A stretch of 13,066 nucleotides of DNA from Ferruginibacter sp. (GTDB lineage Bacteria > Bacteroidota > Bacteroidia > Chitinophagales > Chitinophagaceae): NCBI GenBank assembly GCA_025352435.1, contig JANXTN010000253.1:1-13066 (forward strand), in the 5' to 3' direction. Of the stretch, positions 1 through 6,756 are shown piece after piece; position 1 is the first letter of the stretch, and every line of letters begins with the position of its first letter. Below the pieces are notes generated by a model. That model saw only the letters and a list, made by a program, of their open reading frames with translations. It searched no databases and was not told where the DNA came from. The translations under genes were made by a program, and so were the position numbers.

Positions 1-106
1 CTACGGCATTGGCAACAGGATGGGCAAAGTCCGGATAATCAACAGAATCGCTGCTGTAGGTACCAAAATCACGCAGGGCAATGCCCTTTTCATCTCTTAA
101 ATAATT
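1..106. repeat. Left arm of a perfect 106-bp inverted repeat (partner 263-368)
   Basis: Each base from 1 to 106 is complementary to 368 down to 263 (paired positions sum to 369). The match stops at 107/262 but reaches the first base of the window, so the arm may be longer. Both arms are rpiB coding sequence. The spacer is 156 bp (107-262) and contains the rpiB start codon and its upstream region in reverse orientation. Confidence 0.97.
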
Positions 107-181
107 TACAAGTTTTGCTTTGTATTCAAAGCCTGCATGGTCGCTGCCAATTGCGAGGGGTTTTGTAAGGTCGAACTGCAT
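1..181 (-). CDS. rpiB: Ribose-5-phosphate isomerase B, N-terminal part (runs off the window start)
   Basis: The minus strand from ATG at 181-179 reads MQFDLTKPLAIGSDHAGF and continues open to position 1, giving about 60 residues. The SDHAGF motif (residues 13-18) is the conserved substrate-binding start of RpiB/LacAB isomerases, which interconvert ribose 5-phosphate and ribulose 5-phosphate in the cytoplasmic pentose phosphate pathway. Codons 26-60 are copied exactly, in the opposite direction, by 263-368. The catalytic Cys and His lie beyond residue 60, so they are not visible on this strand. Whether this copy continues intact to the left of the window cannot be told. It may be the true 5' end of the gene placed in reverse by an assembly fold-back. 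The gene identity is secure; the arrangement is not. Confidence 0.8.
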   Translation of the reverse strand, partial: MQFDLTKPLAIGSDHAGFEYKAKLVNYLRDEKGIALRDFGTYSSDSVDYPDFAHPVANAV

Positions 182-262
182 TGGAATTAATTGATAAATT
201 AATAATTGATAATGTTTTAAAATCAGGACATATGTATTCTTACAAAGCAAACTAAAGAGATT

Positions 263-368
263 AATTATTTAAGAGATGAAAAGGGCATTGCCCTGCGTGA
301 TTTTGGTACCTACAGCAGCGATTCTGTTGATTATCCGGACTTTGCCCATCCTGTTGCCAATGCCGTAG
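263..368. repeat. Right arm of the 106-bp inverted repeat
   Basis: This is the exact reverse complement of 1-106. Just outside the junction, 241-251 (TACAAAGCAAA) matches the reverse complement of 114-124 with a 4-bp offset. That is an 11-bp microhomology, which could reflect template switching at the join or could be chance. Confidence 0.97.
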
Positions 369-661
369 AAAGCAAAGACTATGCATTCGGTATTTTATTA
401 TGTGGCAGTGCTAATGGAGTAGCTATTGCTGCAAACAAACACGAACATATACGAGCAGCTATCTGTTGGGAAAACGAATTAGCCTCGCTTGCCCGCATGC
501 ACAACAATGCAAACATACTTTGCATACCGGCAAGATTTGTTTCATTGGAAGCTGCCATGCAAATGGTAGATACTTTTATAGCAACTGCTTTCGAAGGTGG
601 CAGACATGCTTTGAGGGTTGATAAAATTGACCTTATTCCTGACCATGATGGAGATAAATAA
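263..661 (+). pseudogene. rpiB: Ribose-5-phosphate isomerase B, copy lacking its start (residues 26-157)
   Basis: This frame begins in the middle of RpiB at NYLRDEKG and runs to the TAA at 659-661. It carries the catalytic segment: LLCGSANGVAIAANK, with the presumed base Cys72, and RMHNNAN, with His105. The 33-residue spacing matches Cys66/His99 of E. coli RpiB. The C-terminal EGGRH is also present. Numbering is for the gene rebuilt with the 25 N-terminal codons found in reverse at 181-107. The frame is open upstream only to the TAA at 218-220, and codons 221-262 do not look like RpiB and include no ATG. As it stands, the copy has no start. Flipping 107-262 places an ATG at 188 and gives an intact 157-aa protein, the usual length for the family. 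It is either a rearranged gene or an assembly artefact. Confidence 0.8.
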
Positions 662-737
662 TTGATTCACCTCTTATATAATTTCTCTTTTTTCATTTCC
701 CTATTTTCATAAATTGCCGTTAAACAAATCAACTTCA

Positions 738-2321
738 ATGAAGAAATTATTCTTTCTCCCCCTATCCGTACTATGCATGTATTCTTTTGCACAAAAAGAT
801 TTGTCAACGAAATATGCAGAAAAAATTACTGGTGCTGAATTAAAAAAACACTTAACAAGAATTGCCAGTGATGAGTTTGAAGGCAGAGAAACCGGCACTA
901 TTGGTCAGCGCAAAGCAGCAGAATATATTGAAACACAGTTTGCGCTTATGGGTTTAAAAAAACCTGACTCCTTAAAAAGTTATCAGCAACTATATCCACT
1001 TACACAAGATAGTATGTTGACCATGCCTGTTTTTTCTGTAAATGGCTTGACTGCTGAAAACGGGAAAGATTTTTTAATTCCGCTTGCATCTAATGACAAT
1101 GCAAGGTTTACCTCTAACAAATTGGTTTTTGCCGGTTATGGAATTGATGACGTTGCTTACAATGATTATGCAAACATTAATGTGAAAGGAAAAGTGGTGG
1201 TTATATTTTTGGGCGAGCCAAAAAAAGATGGGAAATATTTTATAGATGCTGCAGGAAAAACTTCTGTATGGACTTTCCCCGGCGTGAGCAAAAAGCTTGA
1301 CGCGGCAAAAGCCAGAGGAGCTGTGGGCGTTTTAATCGTAAATCCGAATGCTGAAACATTCTCCAAGCGCCAGGTAGATAATAATATGAGTAGCGGCGTA
1401 AACTTTGAAAGCCTTCCATCCAACAATTCAAGGTCATTAAATTATGCATTGCTGTCTCACGCTTATGCAAAAAAAATTTTCCCTGTGCTATTCGATTCTG
1501 CAATTGCAACTGCAAAAGCAAAAAATACTTTCTCACCTCAACCAACAGAGGGTAATACAAATATTTTGTATGAATTTAAAAAGCAGCGCAATATTATTAA
1601 TGCAAGCAATGTAATAGGTATTATAGAAGGCACAGATAAAAAAGATGAATATGTTTTTCTTACAGGGCATTACGATCATTTAGGCAAACGAAATGGTGTA
1701 ATTTATTATGGCGCTGATGATGATGGAAGCGGTACATGTGCTGTAATTACAATGGCTGAAGCATTTGCAAAAGCAGCAGCAGAAGGCCACAGGCCAAGAA
1801 GAACCTTAGTATTTATGACAGTGAGTGGAGAAGAAAAAGGTTTGTGGGGAAGTGAGTATTACAGCGACCATCCTGTTTTTCCTGTAGATAAAACTTCTAT
1901 AGATTTAAATACCGATATGGTGGGAAGAGTAGATACGGAAAGAAAAACCGGGGACACATTGAATTATGTATATGTCGTAGGGCACGATAAATTGAGCAGT
2001 GAATTACCAATAGTAAATGAAGCCGCTAACAATAAATATGATCATCTTGTTTTAGATTATAAATATGATGATCCTAATGATGCCAACAGAATTTATTTCA
2101 GAAGTGACCATTATAATTTTGCACGAAAAGGTATTCCTGTTCTATTTTTTTATGATGGTATGCTAAAGGCAGATTATCACAAACCAACAGATACAGTTGA
2201 TAAAATAAATTTTGAACTCTATGAAAAAAGGGTGCGCATGATCTTTCATACCGCATGGGAATTTGCCAACAGAAACGAAATGGTTAAAAGAGATAAACCT
2301 CTGCCAACAGCAACAAGGTAA
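738..2321 (+). CDS. Exported M28-family zinc metallopeptidase with PA domain
   Basis: The product is a 527-aa protein, probably a periplasmic or outer-surface aminopeptidase with two zinc ions. An N-terminal signal peptide (MKKLFFLPLSVLCMYSFAQ) has a likely cleavage near residue 19. A protease-associated domain spans about residues 125-255 (around FAGYGIDD). The M28 catalytic domain follows with all expected metal and catalytic positions: His311 in TGHYDHLG, the Asp of GADDDGSG (327-329), Glu365-Glu366 in SGEE (general base and metal ligand), Asp393 in NTDMVGR, and His481 in YHKPTDT. I chose the ATG at 738 over the in-frame TTG at 714 because the signal peptide starts there. A hairpin terminator follows. 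Family membership is certain. The substrate is unknown; related proteins are usually called aminopeptidases or M20/M25/M40-like peptidases. Confidence 0.95.
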   Translation: MKKLFFLPLSVLCMYSFAQKDLSTKYAEKITGAELKKHLTRIASDEFEGRETGTIGQRKAAEYIETQFALMGLKKPDSLKSYQQLYPLTQDSMLTMPVFSVNGLTAENGKDFLIPLASNDNARFTSNKLVFAGYGIDDVAYNDYANINVKGKVVVIFLGEPKKDGKYFIDAAGKTSVWTFPGVSKKLDAAKARGAVGVLIVNPNAETFSKRQVDNNMSSGVNFESLPSNNSRSLNYALLSHAYAKKIFPVLFDSAIATAKAKNTFSPQPTEGNTNILYEFKKQRNIINASNVIGIIEGTDKKDEYVFLTGHYDHLGKRNGVIYYGADDDGSGTCAVITMAEAFAKAAAEGHRPRRTLVFMTVSGEEKGLWGSEYYSDHPVFPVDKTSIDLNTDMVGRVDTERKTGDTLNYVYVVGHDKLSSELPIVNEAANNKYDHLVLDYKYDDPNDANRIYFRSDHYNFARKGIPVLFFYDGMLKADYHKPTDTVDKINFELYEKRVRMIFHTAWEFANRNEMVKRDKPLPTATR

Positions 2322-2325
2322 AATT

Positions 2326-2355
2326 AAAAGCGCATTCTAAAGGGGTGCGTTTTTT
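2326..2355 (+). terminator. Rho-independent terminator after the M28 peptidase gene
   Basis: AAAAGCGCA (2326-2334) pairs with TGCGTTTTT (2346-2354), giving nine pairs including one G-U, around an 11-nt loop and followed by a T run. It sits 5 nt after the peptidase stop codon. The A run on the left means it could also work weakly in the other direction. Confidence 0.75.
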
Positions 2356-2385
2356 ATTCATATCAATTAACTTTAAAAGAAATTA

Positions 2386-3084
2386 TTGTTGCTTAAAAAA
2401 CTACTGACATCTGCTACACATCTTTTTTATCCTCACTTATGCATTGGATGTGGCAGCGATCTCTTATCTCATAAAGCGCTACTTTGCTTGGGCTGTATAA
2501 ATGAATTGCCGCATACTTCTTTTGAAACCCAACCGAATAACCCGATAGAAAGAATGTTTATTGGGAGGTTGAAAATAGTAGCAGCAACAAGTGAATTTTA
2601 TTTTTCAAAAGGTGAGCTCATTCAATCTCTTATTCATGATTTGAAATACAACGGTAACAAGGAAGCAGGAATTTATTTAAGCGAAATGATGGGAGAAAAT
2701 CTTATAAAAAGTGGTCGCTTCGATAATATCGATTATTTAGTACCCCTACCCTTGTTTGCTGATAAAGAATACAAGCGGGGCTTTAACCAGGCAGAAATTA
2801 TTTGTGATGGTATATCAAACAGCATGAACACTCCTGTGGTTACAAAAAATATAGAGCGTATTCGCTTTACAGAAACACAAACAAAAAAACACCGCACAGA
2901 AAGATGGGATAATGTAAATGAAAGTTTTAAAGTAACGGACGAAACTGTTTTAATAAACAAACACATTTTATTGGTAGATGATGTGATAACCACCGGTGCC
3001 ACTTTAGATGCATGTGCACAGGTGTTAAACAAGATTGAAGGAATAAAAATAAGTATAGCTACACTGGCAACAGCAACTAAATAA
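2386..3084 (+). CDS. ComF-family phosphoribosyltransferase-like protein
   Basis: This 232-aa protein is a typical ComFC/GntX relative. An N-terminal zinc ribbon has Cys19, Cys22, Cys34 and Cys37 (CIGC and CLGC). The C-terminal type I phosphoribosyltransferase fold has the PRPP loop LLVDDVITTGAT at about residues 195-206. ComF proteins are linked to handling of incoming DNA during natural transformation in several bacteria, but the biochemical reaction is not settled and no other competence gene is nearby. The only starts available after the in-frame TAA at 2374-2376 are TTG (2386 or 2389) or ATT (2383), so a TTG start is likely. A TAACTTTA box at 2368-2375 suggests its own promoter with a very short leader. 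The next gene begins 22 nt after its stop. Confidence 0.9.
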   Translation: MLLKKLLTSATHLFYPHLCIGCGSDLLSHKALLCLGCINELPHTSFETQPNNPIERMFIGRLKIVAATSEFYFSKGELIQSLIHDLKYNGNKEAGIYLSEMMGENLIKSGRFDNIDYLVPLPLFADKEYKRGFNQAEIICDGISNSMNTPVVTKNIERIRFTETQTKKHRTERWDNVNESFKVTDETVLINKHILLVDDVITTGATLDACAQVLNKIEGIKISIATLATATK

Positions 3085-3106
3085 TTTCCGTGTAAATTTG
3101 TTTTTA

Positions 3107-4504
3107 ATGAAGAGCTTTTTACTCATTTTTTTTTCCTTACTTCTTTCCTGTATTTATTTTCCATCATGCAAAAAGGATAGCTTTATTACAGGTAGAGATG
3201 CTAAGCTTACAACCTCTACAGACAGTTTAAAATTTGATACTGTTTTTACTGTTACAGGTTCCATTACTAAGTCATTTAAAATTTTAAACAACAACGATCA
3301 AAAGTTGTTACTTTCAAAAATAAAATTGGGTGGCGGTTTGTTTTCTCCTTACAAAATGAATGTAAACGGTCTTGCAACTGCCGAAGCAAACAACATTGAA
3401 ATAGCAGGCAATGACAGTATTTATGTTTTTGTAACTGTAACCGTAAATCCTACAACTGCTAACCTTCCATTTATTTTGGGCGATAGCATCGCCATCAATT
3501 ACAACGGACTCACAAAGTTTGTGCATCTGGAAGCCTTTGGGCAAAATGCAGTTTTTATACGCAATGGTTTAGTGGCAGGCAATGTTACTTTTACCAATAG
3601 TCTCCCCTATGTTATTTTAGGCGGATTACAAATTGCAAATGGCGCATCCCTTACAATAAATGCAGGTACTAAAATTTATTGCCATGCAGATGCACCCATA
3701 TTGGTAGATGGGCAATTCGTGTGCAACGGCACTAAAACACAGCCAATCATTTTTAGTGGAGATAGGCTTGATGATCCGTACAAAAACTTTCCTGCATCGT
3801 GGCCGGGAATTTATTTCAGAGGTACAAGCAAAGACAATCTGTTACAATTTACGTCTATAAAAAATGCTTATCAGGCGGTAGTTGTATTCCAACCTTCGGT
3901 AAATGCAAACCCCAAATTAATTTTGAAACAATCCATTATTGATAATGCTTTCGATGCAGGTCTGTTGTGTAACAACAGCAATGTAATTGCAGAAAATTGT
4001 CTATTTAGCAACAGTGGCAAAAATATTTATGTAGAAAAAGGTGGTGTGTATTCCTTCACACATTGTACTGTTGTAGCTTATTCAAACAACTTTGTATTGC
4101 ACCAACAACCAGCAGTTTATCTAGCTGATGCAGATGCTACAAACCAAACAGCCGCACTGAATGCAACGTTCCGCAATTGCATTATTTATGGAGATGCAGG
4201 GTTTGTAGAGAATGATCTTCAAACAAAAAAAACAAGCATAAATAGTTTTGTGGTAAATATTGATCATTGTTTATATAGGGCCGTTACTGATCCTGCTAAT
4301 TCCAGTATAACGCAATCAATAAAAAATATTGATCCCGCATTTGATAGTGTAGATATTACACATGAATTTTATAATTTCAGGGTTACAAAAAATGCATTGG
4401 CACCTGGTATTAATAAAGGAGTAAATACTGCACTTTTAAAAGACTTAGACGATAAAAACAGAAACGTAGGTTTACCGGATTTAGGTGCCTATGAAAAACA
4501 ATAA
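3107..4504 (+). CDS. Beta-helix lipoprotein with Ig-like N-terminal region
   Basis: The product is 465 aa. The start ATG at 3107 gives a signal peptide ending in FPSCKKDS, with Cys21 the probable lipidated residue, a form very common in Bacteroidota lipoproteins; Cys15 in LLSC is an alternative. I rejected the in-frame TTG at 3098. Residues about 25-145 alternate hydrophobic strands and resemble Ig/ASH-type domains. From about 160 to 440 come repeated short strands with Asn-rich turns (for example IIDNAFDAGLLCNNSNVIAENCLFSNSG, described here by its ends only as residues near 285-310), as in right-handed parallel beta-helices. The C-terminus LPDLGAYEKQ matches the end of choice-of-anchor-Q type proteins. 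Ligand or enzymatic activity cannot be read from the sequence. It is probably attached to the outer membrane. It follows the comF-like gene closely, but a functional link is not evident. Confidence 0.8.
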   Translation: MKSFLLIFFSLLLSCIYFPSCKKDSFITGRDAKLTTSTDSLKFDTVFTVTGSITKSFKILNNNDQKLLLSKIKLGGGLFSPYKMNVNGLATAEANNIEIAGNDSIYVFVTVTVNPTTANLPFILGDSIAINYNGLTKFVHLEAFGQNAVFIRNGLVAGNVTFTNSLPYVILGGLQIANGASLTINAGTKIYCHADAPILVDGQFVCNGTKTQPIIFSGDRLDDPYKNFPASWPGIYFRGTSKDNLLQFTSIKNAYQAVVVFQPSVNANPKLILKQSIIDNAFDAGLLCNNSNVIAENCLFSNSGKNIYVEKGGVYSFTHCTVVAYSNNFVLHQQPAVYLADADATNQTAALNATFRNCIIYGDAGFVENDLQTKKTSINSFVVNIDHCLYRAVTDPANSSITQSIKNIDPAFDSVDITHEFYNFRVTKNALAPGINKGVNTALLKDLDDKNRNVGLPDLGAYEKQ

Positions 4505-4539
4505 ACAACTTTTCATATCTAACTTTATTAAAAATTAAT

Positions 4540-5109
4540 ATGATGAAATTTATAACAGCAGCCCTCTTATTTATTGGTTGCGCACAAGCACAAAACAATA
4601 CAACAAGCACAAATATGAGTACAACAGAAACAACAAATCCTGCGAGCATACATTGCTTTAGCGTAAAGGCATTAGACGGCAGCACCATCAATTTTGCAGA
4701 TTTTAAAGGCAAAAAAATATTGATCGTAAACACCGCATCCGAATGTGGCTACACACCCCAATACAAAGCATTGCAAGCCCTATATGAAAAATATAAAACC
4801 AAATTAGTGATTGTCGGTTTCCCAGCAAACAATTTTGGTGGACAAGAACCCGGCAGTAATACAGAAATAAAAACCTTTTGCGAAAAAAATTACGGCGTTA
4901 CTTTTCCAATGGCTGAAAAGATTTCTGTAAAAGGAAATGATACCGCACCCATTTACAAATGGCTTACAAACAAAAGTGAAAATGGAGTATTAGATGCTGA
5001 GATCAAGTGGAATTTCAACAAGTTTTTATTAGATGAGAATGGCCACATCATTGCAAAGTTTGAAAGTGGTACGGAGCCGTTAAGTGAAGAGATTACGGGC
5101 AAACTGTAA
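4540..5109 (+). CDS. Exported glutathione peroxidase-family thiol peroxidase
   Basis: The product is 189 aa and reduces hydroperoxides with a cysteine in place of selenocysteine. The catalytic set is complete: Cys69 in NTASECGYT, Gln102 in FGGQEPG, and Trp157-Asn158 in KWNFNKF. Cys113 or thereabouts, in KTFCEKNYG, is a candidate resolving cysteine, which would make it thioredoxin-dependent as is usual for bacterial members. The N-terminus (MMKFITAALLFIGCAQAQ) is a signal sequence, either cleaved after AQA or lipidated at Cys14; a Thr/Asn/Ser-rich linker follows to about residue 33. Start may be 4540 or 4543. A TAACTTTA box lies at 4520-4527, 12 nt before the ATG. Export suggests peroxide defence in the periplasm. 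No terminator is visible after it. Confidence 0.93.
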   Translation: MMKFITAALLFIGCAQAQNNTTSTNMSTTETTNPASIHCFSVKALDGSTINFADFKGKKILIVNTASECGYTPQYKALQALYEKYKTKLVIVGFPANNFGGQEPGSNTEIKTFCEKNYGVTFPMAEKISVKGNDTAPIYKWLTNKSENGVLDAEIKWNFNKFLLDENGHIIAKFESGTEPLSEEITGKL

Positions 5110-5176
5110 CAAGATCTGGAGACAAAAGATAGACAAGCGCTAATCTTGCCTACCATATTATTGCTTTCTTTATATT

Positions 5177-5215
5177 TTGTCTTTGAATTGTCTTTCATCT
5201 TTTGTCTTTTGTCTT
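5177..5215 (+). repeat. TTGTCTT short repeats upstream of holB
   Basis: Four exact copies of TTGTCTT start at 5177, 5188, 5202 and 5209, directly upstream of the holB start. On the left side of the same 119-nt gap, AGACAAAAGAT at 5120-5130 is the reverse complement of 5197-5207, so an 11-bp stem could form across 66 nt. There is no clear T run at its end. It may be low-complexity sequence or a dispersed repeat. Confidence 0.6.
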
Positions 5216-5228
5216 CTTATCTCATTAT

Positions 5229-6461
5229 ATGCAATTCTCCGAAGTAATAGGTCAGCAAGAGCTTAAAACCCAGCTCACACACATGATACAGCAAAACAGG
5301 CTTAGCCACGCTTTGTTGTTTCTGGGTAAGGAAGGGAGCGGCGGTTTGCCAATGGCATTAGCATTTGCACAATACATTACCTGCGAAAAAAATCCACTAC
5401 AATCTGGAAGAAAAAAAGCTGCATCTGTAGAAAGTTCATTATTTGGGGAGGAAATAGTTGAGTCAACTAATAACGAATCAACGGACAACTTCACAGATGC
5501 ATGCGGAACCTGCAGCGCTTGTATAAAAGCTGCAAAAATGATTCACCCGGATATTCATTATTGCTATCCGGTTATTCCGAGCAAACCAGGTGATAAACCC
5601 ATCAGTACAGATTATATAACCGAGTGGCGAAGTTTTATAAACAGCAATCCTTACGGCAATTCTTTTGATTGGCTGCAAAGCATACATGCAGAAAATAAGC
5701 AAGGCAATATCACATCAGAAGAATGTGGGGACATCATTCATAAAATGAGTCTTAAAAGTTTTGAAAGCGCTTATAAAATACTCATCATTTGGATGCCCGA
5801 GTTTCTTGGAAAAAACGGTAACAAACTTTTAAAATTAATTGAGGAACCACCGCCAGATACACTTTTCATACTCGTGGCAGAAAACGATGCAAATGTTTTG
5901 CCTACCATTTTATCCAGAACACAACTTATAAAAATTCCTGTTTTATATCCCAATGATATTCAACTTGCATTACAGCAACGGGAAAATATTGATGCACAAA
6001 AGGCATTACAAATTGCGGCAACGGCCGAAGGAAATTACCACGAAGCCCTACAACAGCTGCAACATGCAGACGATGATTGGGAAGTACTGTTGCGTTCTTG
6101 GCTTAACAGTATTTTAAAAACCGGACCGGTCGCACAGGTAAAATGGATAGAAGAAGCCGCCAAATTAGGTCGGGAAAAACAAAAACAATTTCTTAAATAT
6201 TTTACGCATTTGCTCGAACAGGCAATACGGTTGCGGGTATCACCTGATAGGGTTAATGAAAATACACCCACAGCTTATGTAGACTTTGCAAATAGGATCA
6301 ATAAAATTTGTAATGTTTCTCAACAGGAAGCTATTGCCGAAGAACTTGACAAGGCGGCGTATTACATTGAGCGAAATGCCAATGCAAAAATCCTCTTTCA
6401 CACCCTCACCATTAGGTTATACCATATTATTAGTAACAAATCATTAATTTTGATACAATAG
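5229..6461 (+). CDS. holB: DNA polymerase III subunit delta'
   Basis: The product is a 410-aa clamp-loader subunit that helps place the beta clamp on DNA during replication. The N-terminus FSEVIGQQELKTQL and RLSHALLFLGKEG are typical of delta'. The Walker A site is degenerate (GKEGSGGLP, residues 33-41), with no GKT/S, so it should not hydrolyse ATP, as is usual for delta'. A zinc site is formed by Cys52, Cys92, Cys95 and Cys98 (CGTCSAC). The gap of 39 residues between the first and second Cys is longer than in E. coli (about 9) and consists of a polar Ser/Glu/Asn-rich insert. The SRC-like motif reads ILSRTQ. ATG 5229 was chosen over an in-frame TTG at 5202, because MQFSEVIGQ is the family's usual beginning. 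ricT follows, as in B. subtilis. Confidence 0.92.
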   Translation: MQFSEVIGQQELKTQLTHMIQQNRLSHALLFLGKEGSGGLPMALAFAQYITCEKNPLQSGRKKAASVESSLFGEEIVESTNNESTDNFTDACGTCSACIKAAKMIHPDIHYCYPVIPSKPGDKPISTDYITEWRSFINSNPYGNSFDWLQSIHAENKQGNITSEECGDIIHKMSLKSFESAYKILIIWMPEFLGKNGNKLLKLIEEPPPDTLFILVAENDANVLPTILSRTQLIKIPVLYPNDIQLALQQRENIDAQKALQIAATAEGNYHEALQQLQHADDDWEVLLRSWLNSILKTGPVAQVKWIEEAAKLGREKQKQFLKYFTHLLEQAIRLRVSPDRVNENTPTAYVDFANRINKICNVSQQEAIAEELDKAAYYIERNANAKILFHTLTIRLYHIISNKSLILIQ

Positions 6462-6469
6462 TTTTTAGA

Positions 6470-6517
6470 GAACCACAAAGGATTTGAACCACAAAGGCGC
6501 AAAGGAAGGCACAAGGC
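6470..6517 (+). repeat. CACAAAGG-type short direct repeats
   Basis: GAACCACAAAGG occurs twice, at 6470-6481 and 6486-6497 (16-nt period), followed by related pieces GCAAAGG and GCACAAGG. From memory, such CACAAAGG/CACAGAGG strings are dispersed in the intergenic regions of many Bacteroidota and other environmental genomes; their role is not known. It begins 9 nt after the holB stop codon. Confidence 0.6.
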
Positions 6518-6525
6518 TTACAAAG

Positions 6526-6552
6526 TAAATCTGTGTAAATCTGAAAAATCTG
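6526..6552 (+). repeat. AATCTGTG-type repeat, copy 1
   Basis: A 27-nt unit with three internal AATCTG blocks. It matches the copy at 6690-6716 in 24 of 27 positions. Its last block forms the left arm of the terminator hairpin at 6544-6566. Confidence 0.75.
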
Positions 6553-6566
6553 CTCGCAGATTTTTT
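6544..6566 (+). terminator. Rho-independent terminator after holB
   Basis: AAAAATCTG (6544-6552) pairs perfectly with CAGATTTTT (6557-6565) around a CTCG tetraloop, followed by one more T and then ATTA. It is the strongest hairpin in the window. Being a full palindrome with A and T flanks, it could act on both strands. It separates holB from ricT transcriptionally. Confidence 0.8.
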
Positions 6567-6622
6567 ATTAGCCGGACAAAGAAGCAGCATCTATCAACTT
6601 CATTGGCGTCGCACGTTTCATC

Positions 6623-6655
6623 TTTGTTGCATCTATTTGGCTTTTATTATGTTTT
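6623..6655 (+). promoter_or_regulatory. Candidate Bacteroidota promoter for ricT
   Basis: TTTG at 6623-6626, then 21 nt, then TATGTTTT at 6648-6655, close to the consensus TTTG-N19-21-TAnnTTTG. It lies downstream of the holB terminator and would give ricT a leader of about 95 nt that contains the second AATCTGTG repeat. Confidence 0.4.
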
Positions 6656-6689
6656 ATTCAAAAACTATTACAAAAACAGCTCACTGAAT

Positions 6690-6716
6690 TTAATCTGTGC
6701 AAATCTGATAAATCTG
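6690..6716 (+). repeat. AATCTGTG-type repeat, copy 2
   Basis: A second copy of the 27-nt unit of 6526-6552, in the same orientation, 164 nt downstream. This copy has no inverted partner, so no hairpin forms here. It would fall in the ricT leader if the promoter at 6623-6655 is real. Confidence 0.75.
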
Positions 6717-6756
6717 TGAGCAAAAACATTAAGTAACGCATTGTAAAATATATAAA

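Noticed and set aside
107..262. Invertible promoter segment of the kind known in Bacteroides
   Set aside because: Those switches have short inverted repeats and flip a promoter beside a gene. Here the arms are 106 bp of coding sequence and the segment includes the gene's own 5' end; no recombinase gene is near. A fold-back artefact or duplication explains it better.
714..737. Upstream TTG start for the M28 peptidase gene (and likewise TTG 3098 and TTG 5202 for the next genes)
   Set aside because: In each case the later in-frame ATG gives a proper signal peptide (738, 3107) or the family's normal N-terminus (5229).
6470..6716. CRISPR array
   Set aside because: The repeats are short, imperfect, of two kinds and irregularly spaced, with no spacers of even length and no cas genes.
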